Positions 16,084-25,181 of a stretch of DNA of 64,000 nucleotides are shown piece after piece (the first letter of the stretch is position 1; each line of letters begins with the position of its first letter). Location of the stretch: positions 21,622 through 85,621 of the forward strand of contig JASJCT010000003.1 of the NCBI GenBank assembly GCA_030065855.1, in the 5' to 3' direction. The notes under the pieces are model-generated. The model was not told the DNA's origin. It searched no databases and saw nothing but the letters and a program-made list of their open reading frames with translations. The position numbers were made by a program, and so were the translations under genes. The DNA comes from Myxococcota bacterium (GTDB taxonomy: Bacteria > Myxococcota_A > Polyangia > JAAYKL01).

Positions 16084-17292
16084 ATGGCCGCGTACAAATA
16101 CGAAGCAAAGAAACGCTCCGGAGAAGTCGTCACTGGGAAAATGGGCGCCAAGGACGAGGCAGCGCTCGTCCAAAAACTAAAGTCCCAAGGACTCACCTTG
16201 GTATCTGCCAAAAAGGTATCCCTCGATCTCAACATCAACCTTGGGGGCAAGGCGACGACAAAGGACCTCAAGGCATTCACGCGACAATTTGCAACCATGA
16301 TTGACGCGGGCCTGCCCCTTGTTCAGTGCTTGGAAATCCTTGGCAGTCAGGCCGAAAACAAGTGGTTTGGGGACAAATTGCTCGAAATAAAAGGCCTCGT
16401 CGAGGGGGGCTCCACGTTTTCGGATGCGCTGGCAAAATACCCTAAAATTTTCGACGAGTTATTTGTAAACCTGGTCGCTGCCGGAGAAATAGGTGGCATT
16501 CTCGACACCATCATGAAACGCCTGGCCGAGTATATCGAGAAAAAAGAGGCCCTACAACGCCGCATCAAGGGCGCAATGGTGTATCCGATAGCTATCTTGG
16601 TTATAACAATCCTCGTGGTCGTCGTGCTGCTAAAATGGGTGATTCCGACCTTTGAATCCATGTTCGTCGATTTTGGCGCAGGGGATGCACTCCCCTATCC
16701 AACACAGGTCGTCATCGGCATGAGTCGCGGTTTTGGCGAGTACTTTATTCAGATAGTCGTCGTTGCCGCGGCCATCATCGCGGGATTTACGTTTTTTTAT
16801 CGGAGCAAGCAGGGCAAGCAGATCATGCACCGGTTGTATCTCGTGCTGCCGGTTATCGGACCTGTGGTAAAGAAAATCGCCGTAGCTCGCTTTACCCGCA
16901 CCCTGGGCACCCTGCTTTCTTCAGGCGTTCCCATCCTCGAGGCCCTGAACACGGTGGCCAAGGCTGCTGGCAACGTCATCATTGAACATGCCATCCTATT
17001 CGCACGGGAGCGGATTTCCGAAGGGCGCAACATCTCCGAACCCCTTGGTGATGCCAACATCTTTCCTGGCATGGTGGTGCAGATGATAGCGGTAGGCGAA
17101 CAAACAGGCGCCCTTGACGTTATGTGCAATAAAATTGCCGATTTCTACGACGAAGAGGTGAACGTGGCGGTTGCCGCGCTCACGAGCCTGCTGGAGCCGT
17201 TGATGATGGTCGTCATTGGTGGAATTGTCGGCGGCATGGTCATAGCGATGTACCTGCCGATCTTTACGATGGCCGATACGATTCAGGGATAA
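16084..17292 (+). CDS. pilC: Type IV pilus inner-membrane platform protein PilC
   Basis: A 402-residue GspF/PilC-family protein. It starts with 'AYKYEAKKRSGEVVTGKM' and has two T2SSF domains (about residues 65-190 and 270-395), each followed by membrane helices; the last is 'LLEPLMMVVIGGIVGGMVIAM'. It is the inner-membrane platform on which the pilus assembly ATPases act. It is 10 bp upstream of pilS, as in the deltaproteobacterial order pilB-pilT-pilC-pilS-pilR, but pilB, pilT and pilR are not adjacent. A GspF identity is possible; the pilS neighbour favours PilC. Confidence 0.9.
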   Translation: MAAYKYEAKKRSGEVVTGKMGAKDEAALVQKLKSQGLTLVSAKKVSLDLNINLGGKATTKDLKAFTRQFATMIDAGLPLVQCLEILGSQAENKWFGDKLLEIKGLVEGGSTFSDALAKYPKIFDELFVNLVAAGEIGGILDTIMKRLAEYIEKKEALQRRIKGAMVYPIAILVITILVVVVLLKWVIPTFESMFVDFGAGDALPYPTQVVIGMSRGFGEYFIQIVVVAAAIIAGFTFFYRSKQGKQIMHRLYLVLPVIGPVVKKIAVARFTRTLGTLLSSGVPILEALNTVAKAAGNVIIEHAILFARERISEGRNISEPLGDANIFPGMVVQMIAVGEQTGALDVMCNKIADFYDEEVNVAVAALTSLLEPLMMVVIGGIVGGMVIAMYLPIFTMADTIQG

Positions 17293-17302
17293 GCCCCCGG
17301 CC

Positions 17303-18985
17303 ATGCCAGGCGACAGGTTCCCCCACCTCTCTACAAAGCCCCCTCCGAACCGAGGCCCCACGCCAGTAAAAGTACGCCTGGTTTGGGTGATGGCTTTGCG
17401 CGTGGGGCTGATCTCCATTCTTCTCGGCGCCACGTTAATATTTGACTATCGCTCTGGAAACGCGTTTGCCGATCCCTCGTCCAGGTTTCTGCTGACCCTT
17501 ATTGGCATTACCTATTTTCTCACTATCGTCTATGCGCTGTGGTATCGCAGCGGCGACCGCATTGTATTGCTATCCCGGGTGCAACTCACTGTGGACCTGT
17601 TATTTTGGGGATGCCTGACCTACGCGACAGGCGGTATTATTTCTGGATTTACGTTTTTATTCGATCTCTGGATTATCGTCGCAGCAATTGTCTTGGGCGG
17701 CCGTGCAGCATTTCATTCGGCAGCCGCTTCTGTCGTTATCTTAGTGCTTCTCGTCGGAGCGATGGCTACGGGCCTACTCCAACCCCTGGCCGGACACGGG
17801 GACGGGGGTGCCACTGCTCGAGAGTATGCCTACTTTCTGTCTGTGAACATCATCGCCCTATTCGTGGTCGCTATTTTGGTAAATTCTCTGGTAGCCAGAC
17901 TCGAAAGAACGGATCGCGGCCTGGCAGTCGAACGGGTCAAGCGGGCTGATCTGGCCCAGCTGAACGCAGATATGATCCGATCCCTGACCGTGGGTATTGC
18001 GACCACTGACCTGAATGGCGATGTCGTAATGATGAATCCGGCCGGCCTCAGTATTTTGGGCATTGAAAACAACCCAGTGGAAGGTCAACAACTTAGCACC
18101 TGGGTGCCGGAGTTCGCCAGTGAAGCTGTGATTGTCAGTGGTTACAGGATTCGGGGACAGTATACAGGTATGAAGCAGGACAGTACCCGCATCCCTCTCG
18201 AGTGCATTGTCGCGCCTCTGTTGGGAGCGAACGGCTTGAGAAAAGGGGCGATTGTGGTCTTTTCCGATCTATCGGAAGTGCGCCGTTTGGAAGCAGAAGT
18301 CGAGCGAGCGCGGCGCCTGGCAGCCCTGGGGGAACTGGCCGCAAGCCTGGCACACGAAATTCGCAACCCCCTGGGGGCTGTTTCTGGGTCGTTTCAAATC
18401 CTCGCGAGCGCTGTGTCGAATCAGTCAGAAGACCGGGAGCTCATTAACATCATTTCACGGGAGCTCAGGCGAATGGAACAGCTGGTGGCAGACATGCTCG
18501 ATTATGCGCGCCCCCGATCGGGACGGCGCGCTACAACAGACATCAACAAGCTAGTAGGTGAAGTGGCCCAAGTCTTTTTGATGGGGCAGGATCAGGTCGG
18601 GACAAACATTAAGGTGAGCGCGGACGAGACAAAACCGATCGAGGCGATCGTCGACCCCTCCCAAATTCGCCAGGTGATTTGGAACCTGCTTCGGAATGCA
18701 GCGCAGGCCACAGAGCCAGGAGATCACATCGAGGCCTCCGTGGATATGATAGGCGAGCGGGTCGTGATTGAGATTTGCGATACGGGCCGAGGGATTGCAC
18801 AGGAAGATCTGGATAAAATATTCGACCCCTTCTTCAGCAAGCGCGAGCGGGGTATCGGCTTGGGTTTAGCGCTGTGTAAGCGCATCGTCGAGGCACATGA
18901 CGGGCATATCGAGGCATCCCGTCGCCAGGGCAAGGGCAGCATCTTTCGGATTACCCTGCCGTTGGGAAAGAGCGATGGGGTTTAG
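17303..18985 (+). CDS. pilS: PilS-like membrane sensor histidine kinase
   Basis: A 560-residue kinase. About six hydrophobic helices lie between residues 28 and 195, then a PAS domain at about 218-325. The HisKA box 'LAHEIRNPLG' has its acceptor at His351, and the ATPase domain carries 'NLLRNAAQA', 'DTGRGI' and 'GIGLGLAL'. This matches PilS, which senses pilin in the membrane and phosphorylates the sigma-54 activator PilR. No pilR follows: the next gene converges and overlaps the end by 4 bp. An rpoN gene is in this window at 52986-54422. Confidence 0.82.
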   Translation: MPGDRFPHLSTKPPPNRGPTPVKVRLVWVMALRVGLISILLGATLIFDYRSGNAFADPSSRFLLTLIGITYFLTIVYALWYRSGDRIVLLSRVQLTVDLLFWGCLTYATGGIISGFTFLFDLWIIVAAIVLGGRAAFHSAAASVVILVLLVGAMATGLLQPLAGHGDGGATAREYAYFLSVNIIALFVVAILVNSLVARLERTDRGLAVERVKRADLAQLNADMIRSLTVGIATTDLNGDVVMMNPAGLSILGIENNPVEGQQLSTWVPEFASEAVIVSGYRIRGQYTGMKQDSTRIPLECIVAPLLGANGLRKGAIVVFSDLSEVRRLEAEVERARRLAALGELAASLAHEIRNPLGAVSGSFQILASAVSNQSEDRELINIISRELRRMEQLVADMLDYARPRSGRRATTDINKLVGEVAQVFLMGQDQVGTNIKVSADETKPIEAIVDPSQIRQVIWNLLRNAAQATEPGDHIEASVDMIGERVVIEICDTGRGIAQEDLDKIFDPFFSKRERGIGLGLALCKRIVEAHDGHIEASRRQGKGSIFRITLPLGKSDGV

Positions 18986-20394
18986 CGCTGATTGAAATTG
19001 TGGATATTCTCGTCCATCCACTGAACGCGGCCGACAAACCATCTTTTAAGGTTGTCCACTTCTTTTTGCCAGGTTGTGGGTAGCGGCCTGGGGTTGAACC
19101 GGATCTTGACGCCCAATATGGGCCATCGCTTGAAGTTTCTGCGGTGGGACGATGCTAGCAGTTTGCGCGTGTTATCAATCTTGGCCGTAATCTTCTGTCC
19201 TGAAACCACTCCTTCTCTTCGCAGCCGTCGCCATCGGGCGACCACGCTTTTTATGAACCGCTTATCTTCGAGCAGGGCGCGCCACCAGAACGGCAGGGTC
19301 TTTGCCTTGCTCTGCTCGACGTTGATAAAGGCCCAACCGTCCGGTCTCTTCTTGGTGGGGTGATCGATGTTACCCATGCCCAAGTTGCAATCCCATAGTG
19401 GGCCCAAAGCGATCGGCTTGTTGCGATCCTTTGTAAAATACGTTGATAGGCGAAACCCATCTGGGTTCTTAATAAGTTCTGTGGCGAGGAAGCCATTCAC
19501 AAATGAATCTACATCAATGAAACGACGGAAGTTCCCCTTGGCCTTCAAGGTCTGCTCAAACGATTTGAAATAGTCGACAAACCACTGCCGCTGCTCAGGC
19601 GCCACCTTGTTTATCTTGGGGTACATGAGCCTGAAGCACGGTTTCTTCTGCTTTGCCACCGGATGGTAGATGCAGTCAACGCCGTCCCCTGGCCGATCCA
19701 AATTGACGATGTATCCCCCGGTGATCGCTTCGCCAGAGAGTTCATCGGGCATGAGCCGGGCGATGTCAACCCGTTCCTTTCCCCGATTATTTTTTTCGGT
19801 CAGCACATAGATGCCCCAATACTGATCCGCTTCGCGGAGATTGTTCTCCTCGTTGAGAAACACTTCTACGAAGCGCGTCCTCGGCGCCGCAAAGTTCATC
19901 TCCCGGGCCAGCCAGTAGGCGATGTGATTGCGCATTAGGGTTTTGTCACTAAAGGGTCCATATAGCACCCAATCCGCGTCCTTGGACAGGCCAAGCAGAC
20001 GTACGTCTCGCTCGTCTCCGGCCTCGTCGCGTACTTCGATGCTGAACTGTTTTTTCGAAAACGCAAGCGATGAGCTTCCCCGATGCTCGATACCGATATC
20101 TAGCGCCTCAGCATCGGCTACCGCCGAAAGACGGTTGGGCCCGCTCGGGGCGTTGACGACCCGCATCAATCCTGGAATTTTCGGTTCGTCCACGATTGCC
20201 TCACCCAACGTATCAATGACGATTATCGGCAAGTTGCTCTCAAAGGCGTCGTTCACCAGGTCCGGAAGGGCGGCGGTGTCTAGATTTTGGTGAGACCGAG
20301 GGGGGTCGGGGACTGGATCGGATAGGGGTACGCATCCTCCAAAAGATAGTAACGCGAAAATGCCGAGAACACGTCTGATCATGGCAGGGCTCAT
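18982..20394 (-). CDS. CotH-family putative protein kinase, lipoprotein
   Basis: A 470-residue exported lipoprotein ('SFGGC', Cys21) of the CotH family, whose spore-coat and eukaryotic members are atypical kinases that phosphorylate proteins. Visible motifs are RGSSS (105-109), KKQFSIE (114-120), 'LMRNHIAYWLA', 'YWGIYVLTEKN' and 'GPLWDCNLGMGN'. The last replaces the usual W-D-x-D metal motif with D-x-N, so activity is uncertain. Start ATG 20394 overlaps the stop of the upstream beta-helix gene (ATGA), indicating translational coupling. The coupled protein is a plausible substrate (inference). Confidence 0.8.
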   Translation of the reverse strand: MSPAMIRRVLGIFALLSFGGCVPLSDPVPDPPRSHQNLDTAALPDLVNDAFESNLPIIVIDTLGEAIVDEPKIPGLMRVVNAPSGPNRLSAVADAEALDIGIEHRGSSSLAFSKKQFSIEVRDEAGDERDVRLLGLSKDADWVLYGPFSDKTLMRNHIAYWLAREMNFAAPRTRFVEVFLNEENNLREADQYWGIYVLTEKNNRGKERVDIARLMPDELSGEAITGGYIVNLDRPGDGVDCIYHPVAKQKKPCFRLMYPKINKVAPEQRQWFVDYFKSFEQTLKAKGNFRRFIDVDSFVNGFLATELIKNPDGFRLSTYFTKDRNKPIALGPLWDCNLGMGNIDHPTKKRPDGWAFINVEQSKAKTLPFWWRALLEDKRFIKSVVARWRRLRREGVVSGQKITAKIDNTRKLLASSHRRNFKRWPILGVKIRFNPRPLPTTWQKEVDNLKRWFVGRVQWMDENIHNFNQR

Positions 20395-21701
20395 TGCGCT
20401 TTCCCTCGGTATTCGAGAGCGCCAATGTCCGCGTGTGGGATGCAAGTATTGCCGAGGTTGAAGATGGGATTGCACCCGGATTTATCTTGCGCCTTGGGAT
20501 GCACGACCCGCTTGTGACCGGTGATGTCGAGCTCCAAGGCCAAGGGTCCGTTGGCGGCATCGATGCAGGGTGATGTCGCGTTCAGGGTCATAGCCCCGGC
20601 GCGGTCGATGGTCAGCAGCGGGTCGTCAGTTCGATTTCCTTCCCCTTTGGTGGGTACATCTAGGATGCTGTAGCGGACGTCTGCATTACCGGAGATGGGT
20701 CTGGGCCGGTTCCTCCAAAACAGGCAGTTTGCCACTGAAGGATTAGCGCCCTTTTTGCTATAAATCGCGCCGCCCGATTTCTTTTTACGCTTCGTGAAGT
20801 TGTCTACGAATGTGCAGTGGAAGAATGCTGGTTCCGAACTGGTTTTGTTGTAGATCGCACCACCCTCCTTGTCAGCGCTGTTTCTCCAAAAATAACTGTT
20901 GCCGACCGTGCCCGACGCATCTGAATCGTTGTAAATGGCGCCGCCTCGCTTGTGCGCCTTATTCTGCATGAACGTATTGCCGCACAGGGTATCTCGCGTT
21001 GCTCTGTTGGCGATGGCACCGCCGTACTTGGCGCGGTTGTTTAGAAATCGGCTGCCAGTCACAAGCGGTCGATTTCGATTGTTGAATATCGCCCCGCCGC
21101 TCCATCCAGCGCTATTGTCCTGAAACACACAGTTGCGCACCGTGGGTGAGACCTGGTCATTGTACATCCCACCACCGTGTCTCGCTCCACGGGCTTCGCC
21201 ATTGGCGATGACGAACCCATCCAACACGGCGTGGGACGCGCCGGTAACGACGTGGTAAACGCGATCGGCCCCGGCTGGACCGTCTCGTCCGTCGAGTGTC
21301 GTAAGGTGGACTTTGGGGTTACGCTTCCCGCGGGTCTTCTCCGTGCCGTTGAATCCCCCGTACAGGTAGACATGGGGTGCCATGCGCAGCGTGTCTGATC
21401 GGCGGGTCGAAAAAATGTAGTAGGTTCCTGCAGACACCCACACTTCGCAATGGTCAACGCCGTTTTTGACATCGATCTCTTTTTTTGCGTTGTGGATAGC
21501 GTCGGAGATGTCGGTGAAAGCGGATGACCAGCTAGTGCCGTTGTTTACCGCTCCATCGTGTTTTCGAACGCGTTTCACACAGCGGCGTGGTGGTTCGGTC
21601 GATCCACAGGCACTGCGAAGAACCCGCAGTTGGCTGGGAAGCGTCGGTGTCTCGGAGTGACACGCGCCGGACAGCCCAAGGCTGAACATCATCGTCGCCA
21701 C
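20391..21701 (-). CDS. Beta-helix lipoprotein, fourth paralog
   Basis: A protein of about 436 residues with a lipoprotein signal ('GLSGAC') and a parallel beta-helix. It shares 'WVSAGTYY', 'PHVYLYGGFNGTE', 'YHVVTGASHAVLDGF' and 'GGGMYNDQ' blocks with the three large tandem lipoproteins at 6687-14218, but lacks their Thr-Asp linker and EGF-like module. The start is uncertain. GTG 21701 and ATG 21692 lack a ribosome-binding site and a charged n-region, whereas AGGAGA sits 7 bases before an in-frame ATC at 21725. The end overlaps the CotH-family gene start by 4 bp. Confidence 0.75.
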   Translation of the reverse strand: MATMMFSLGLSGACHSETPTLPSQLRVLRSACGSTEPPRRCVKRVRKHDGAVNNGTSWSSAFTDISDAIHNAKKEIDVKNGVDHCEVWVSAGTYYIFSTRRSDTLRMAPHVYLYGGFNGTEKTRGKRNPKVHLTTLDGRDGPAGADRVYHVVTGASHAVLDGFVIANGEARGARHGGGMYNDQVSPTVRNCVFQDNSAGWSGGAIFNNRNRPLVTGSRFLNNRAKYGGAIANRATRDTLCGNTFMQNKAHKRGGAIYNDSDASGTVGNSYFWRNSADKEGGAIYNKTSSEPAFFHCTFVDNFTKRKKKSGGAIYSKKGANPSVANCLFWRNRPRPISGNADVRYSILDVPTKGEGNRTDDPLLTIDRAGAMTLNATSPCIDAANGPLALELDITGHKRVVHPKAQDKSGCNPIFNLGNTCIPHADIGALEYRGKAQ

Positions 21702-21878
21702 TATTGCGATAGGGTGTCTGTTGATGCTGCTTTCTCCTGTTTTCAGTTCAGAGACGTCCTTCCAGCAGGGCAAGGTGCGCTGAACGTTGCTGCGTCCCAA
21801 CGGGGGTTCAGTTAAAACCATATTCAAAAAGAAATCCAGCCCTTTCCCTGTTAGGGGAGCATGCGGTTTGCGTCGTAG

Positions 21879-21930
21879 CGGTAGCCTCAGGTTGCGCAGA
21901 AAGGGGACCGGGATCAACTCGAACCCAGTA
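21879..21930 (-). pseudogene. Fragment similar to the beta-barrel gene at 23922-25166
   Basis: On the minus strand this stretch encodes 'FELIPVPFLRNLRL', nearly the same as 'FGFIPVPFLRNLRL' in the outer-membrane protein at about 24256-24307. DNA identity is high over about 50 bases and then lost. It lies upstream of the lipoprotein's signal peptide and looks like a relic of a duplicated barrel gene. Confidence 0.45.
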
Positions 21931-21975
21931 GTAATTTTCTGGGGTGGTCGGCGCTTTAGGAAGACTGGCAAACAG

Positions 21976-22971
21976 CTATTTCGAAATGCACATTATGAGG
22001 TCGCTATTGGGATAATCGTCAGGTGTCTTGTAACAGGTTGCGTCCTCAAATGTAGAGCAGTCAACGGTGATGAGCTTCCCAAAATAACAGATTTCCGCAA
22101 CGTCGCCATCGCAATTGATCAGGCCGGGTTCGCACTCATCTACTTCTTCCGGCATGCCGCACCACCCCCATGAGTCCATTTCAGAGCATATGAATCCAGA
22201 GATTTTTTTGTCGCAATCTATATACGATACGACCTCCGTATGGGTGTTCGCATCGCAATTGGTCAACCTATTGCCCTGGCAAAAAGGAGCCTCGTTGGGA
22301 CATTCTTCGCCAGTGCCGCAAAAAGCATATAGAAACCCGTTCTGGTCGGTCGCCTCGCGACATTTAAGTCCACGTTCTTTGCAATCTCTCTTTCTGAGCA
22401 GACCCTGGAAGCAGTTCATTAACACGTCTTTCTCGCACCAGTCCGCATAGGGATCGTCCGTAGGGCATTCTCCTGAGGTGCATCCGATATTACTCGCATC
22501 GTCTTCCACGCACATTTGATCGGAATCGCTATAATAAGGGACGCAATCCACGGTTTGGATAAACGATCCCAATCCGATTACCCTATAACATCGTTCCAAA
22601 GTTGTATCATCCACACAGGCAACAGAACTCCATGGTTCGATGCCGGCATCGCAAGACCTTTCTAGATCCAACTCTTTACAGCGCAGATATTCCTCGCAGT
22701 TAGAGGCGTTGAGTTGACATTGGAAACGATCGTGCCAGAAATCCGAACCGTTGGTTTCATAGTAACCACCGTATAGGAAACCAGATATTGCTGATAGGAA
22801 GCCGACGCTAGAACCTCCACAAATTCCCTCTCTCTTTGTGATTTCCAATACCTGTTCAAAACTAAGCGAGTACGATGAATTATTCTCGTTCTCTGACCCC
22901 TTTTGACATCCCGACGGGACAAACACCAAGCACAATGCATAAATGATGAATGAATTCATGTTAGTTTTCAT
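21976..22971 (-). CDS. Cys-rich lipoprotein of unknown function
   Basis: A 331-residue exported lipoprotein ('FVPSGC', Cys21). The mature part holds more than twenty cysteines in repeated patterns such as 'CEKDVLMNC', 'CQGNRLTNC' and 'CDGDVAEIC', each about 40-50 residues apart. This suggests a string of small disulfide-bonded modules. ATG 22971 is preceded by GGGAG with 8-base spacing; longer starts are unlikely. No named family is recognised. It is the first of three same-strand genes of a secreted-protein region but is separated from the next by about 270 bp. Confidence 0.75.
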   Translation of the reverse strand: MKTNMNSFIIYALCLVFVPSGCQKGSENENNSSYSLSFEQVLEITKREGICGGSSVGFLSAISGFLYGGYYETNGSDFWHDRFQCQLNASNCEEYLRCKELDLERSCDAGIEPWSSVACVDDTTLERCYRVIGLGSFIQTVDCVPYYSDSDQMCVEDDASNIGCTSGECPTDDPYADWCEKDVLMNCFQGLLRKRDCKERGLKCREATDQNGFLYAFCGTGEECPNEAPFCQGNRLTNCDANTHTEVVSYIDCDKKISGFICSEMDSWGWCGMPEEVDECEPGLINCDGDVAEICYFGKLITVDCSTFEDATCYKTPDDYPNSDLIMCISK

Positions 22972-23116
22972 GCGCTTTCTCCCTTTATAGAAGTGACATT
23001 TGACAATACAACCGTGCATCCTCAGAGAATCCCCGATGATCATGTTGCCGATTTTGATATTATAAGTAACCTTCTGGTATGAGACAAGCTCAAAATCAGC
23101 GCTGGGTCTCGACCAC

Positions 23117-23893
23117 CTATCGACGACCCTCTCTGACCTTCTGCGTCACGAAGAACTCGTATGCGTAGTAGTTCGAGTGTTTTCGATGCATCTCGGGCTC
23201 CTGTGCGAGCTGGTCAAGGATACCAAGCGCCTCGGCATCACCGCCGTATTTGCCGCGCAACGCCTCGATGCGTCGCTTCATTGGCGTGTAGAAGTCGCCC
23301 CACCAGGCCTCGTCTGGCAGGCTAAAATGGTCGACGAGCGAAAAGCCGGTCTTCTCGATTACCGAAAGTATATCGGGCGCCAGGCCCATGGTGGGGTAAT
23401 CGAGTTCGAAGCTCGTTCTTACCTCGGGCGGCGGGTCCTCCTTGCGCCAAACCGCGTCGGTGAAAGCGAGGTAGCCGCCGGGGCACAATAGTCCGCGGCA
23501 GATTCGCAGCGCATTCTCGATGCCAATGTTGTAAAGAGCCCCCTCGGACCAGATGAGATCGAAACTCTCGGGTGGCAGCCCGGGCTGAGCCATGTCGCCG
23601 ACCACGGGCCGAACCCGATCGGCGAGCCCGCGCGCGTCCACGGTTGCCTGCAATCGCTCGATGCTCGGAGCGTGGGTATCGATGGCGATGATGGACCCCA
23701 AGGTTAACTCAGCTAGATGAAGCGTCTGTCCACCTACGCCACAACCGAGGTCCAGCACCGTGGGTGACGGCGGTAAGTCACGACACAAACCGAGCGCCCG
23801 TTCAGCGCAGGCACGGTTGCCCGGGCCTTGCCGAGGCAGCCACTCGTAGACCTCGAAGAAGATCTCCCAGAAACGCGACGTCATCTCGTTCAT
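23117..23893 (-). CDS. Class I SAM-dependent methyltransferase
   Basis: A 258-residue methyltransferase with motif I 'VLDLGCGVGGQTLHLA' (about residues 46-61), an acidic motif II region 'IIAIDTHAP', and 'SFDLIWSEGALYNIG' as motif IV. It resembles UbiE/ArsM-type small-molecule methyltransferases, but the substrate cannot be told. It is 28 bp downstream of the beta-barrel gene on the same strand and so may be the last gene of the redox operon. Its role there is unknown. Confidence 0.8.
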   Translation of the reverse strand: MNEMTSRFWEIFFEVYEWLPRQGPGNRACAERALGLCRDLPPSPTVLDLGCGVGGQTLHLAELTLGSIIAIDTHAPSIERLQATVDARGLADRVRPVVGDMAQPGLPPESFDLIWSEGALYNIGIENALRICRGLLCPGGYLAFTDAVWRKEDPPPEVRTSFELDYPTMGLAPDILSVIEKTGFSLVDHFSLPDEAWWGDFYTPMKRRIEALRGKYGGDAEALGILDQLAQEPEMHRKHSNYYAYEFFVTQKVREGRR

Positions 23894-23921
23894 GGCGGGT
23901 CGCCTGTCCGTTCAGGCCCTA

Positions 23922-25166
23922 TTAGTAGCGGAATAGCACGCGGAAAAACAGACAGCTGTTGTCCTCTGGTGGTGGATCCGGATCTTCAACAAGCGGATCA
24001 TGGAGCTGCAGGATAAGATAGAAGCTCACCGGACCTGCCCTGGCGATGATTCCAGGCTCGTGGATGAGCAAATCACCGGCATCTTCAAAACGGCTGTCAG
24101 AGTTGAGGCGCCCCTCTCGATACCGCAGGGTCAGCCATCGCACAATGTTGAACGACGCTTCGATATTGTATCCAGAGCGTCGCGTCCCATAGGCCAGGAT
24201 CCCCTGGTAGTAATTTTGCTCGGGTAACATGACCTCTCCCCAGGCGATCTCACCCCGCAGCCTTAGGTTGCGCAAAAAAGGAACCGGGATAAACCCGAAT
24301 CCAAAATCGATATCAGCCCCATAGAAGAGCATATAGTTGTCGCCCTCGGCGTCCCAGGCGTCCAGGTACCAGCTCGTTCCCAAGGCGATCTTCCAGATGC
24401 GAAACACCGGGCGAATGCCGATGCCCTTCATCTTGTTATTGTCTGTCAGGCTGCCCGCCAGTCGCGATGGAAATGGATTTTGGTTGGCATCTGTGGTTTC
24501 TTGGAACCCGTTGACTGCATAAATAGAATAGTCAATGCCGACGACATCTCCATCAAAGAGTCGATGCTTGAGCGAGATGCCGTAGTCAGCCCAGATGACC
24601 GGTAGAAAAAGGGACTGGTAATCGACCCGCCCACCAATGAGATGGTGCCACTCGTTTTGTCCAAACGGAATGAGCACCTTGCCAATGCTGAGATCCACTG
24701 ACGTTCCCAGGTGGAACGTCATGTCGAAGAATTCGGGATCCAGCGAGATGTCCGTGCGGAAGCTCAACCACTCCGTGGCTGCGAGCTCCAACACCACGTA
24801 GGCGTGGTCCTTGGTAAACTGGAAAGTTTCGCTTTCAAATTCATATTCGACCAAAAAATCAAAAAATAGCTTGAACTTGGGGTGGAGCATCCGATCGCCA
24901 CCGCCCCTGTGGGCATCAGTGTGACCGCTCGGGTGTCCGGCAGATGATTCCTCTTCCTCGATGTCGTCCAGGTCGATCTCTTCCTCTTCAAGATTGTCGA
25001 GGTCGACTGCTTCTTCTCCTTCGAGCTGTGCCTCGCCATCAGCTTCTGGGGCTGCAGGCGGATCGTCGAGGGGTGGCAGTTGACTCTCTTGGGCATATCC
25101 CGCTGTCGATTTGAAAAAGAGCATTGCACTACAAAAAGAAAATATCGCGATGGTGTATCTAGCCAT
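23922..25166 (-). CDS. Outer-membrane beta-barrel protein with acidic N-terminal linker
   Basis: A 414-residue exported protein. The signal peptide ends about 'AGYAQ' (residue 25). An acidic segment at 47-75 ('VDLDNLEEEEIDLDDIEEEE') and a His-containing stretch at 78-95 follow, then alternating amphipathic strands ending in an aromatic C-terminus ('FFRVLFRY'), typical of outer-membrane barrels. It lies 15 bp downstream of the ferredoxin gene in the redox operon. This suggests a channel or conduit role in electron or solute transfer (inference). No specific porin family is recognised. Confidence 0.72.
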   Translation of the reverse strand: MARYTIAIFSFCSAMLFFKSTAGYAQESQLPPLDDPPAAPEADGEAQLEGEEAVDLDNLEEEEIDLDDIEEEESSAGHPSGHTDAHRGGGDRMLHPKFKLFFDFLVEYEFESETFQFTKDHAYVVLELAATEWLSFRTDISLDPEFFDMTFHLGTSVDLSIGKVLIPFGQNEWHHLIGGRVDYQSLFLPVIWADYGISLKHRLFDGDVVGIDYSIYAVNGFQETTDANQNPFPSRLAGSLTDNNKMKGIGIRPVFRIWKIALGTSWYLDAWDAEGDNYMLFYGADIDFGFGFIPVPFLRNLRLRGEIAWGEVMLPEQNYYQGILAYGTRRSGYNIEASFNIVRWLTLRYREGRLNSDSRFEDAGDLLIHEPGIIARAGPVSFYLILQLHDPLVEDPDPPPEDNSCLFFRVLFRY

Positions 25167-25181
25167 GGAAGATTACCTCGA

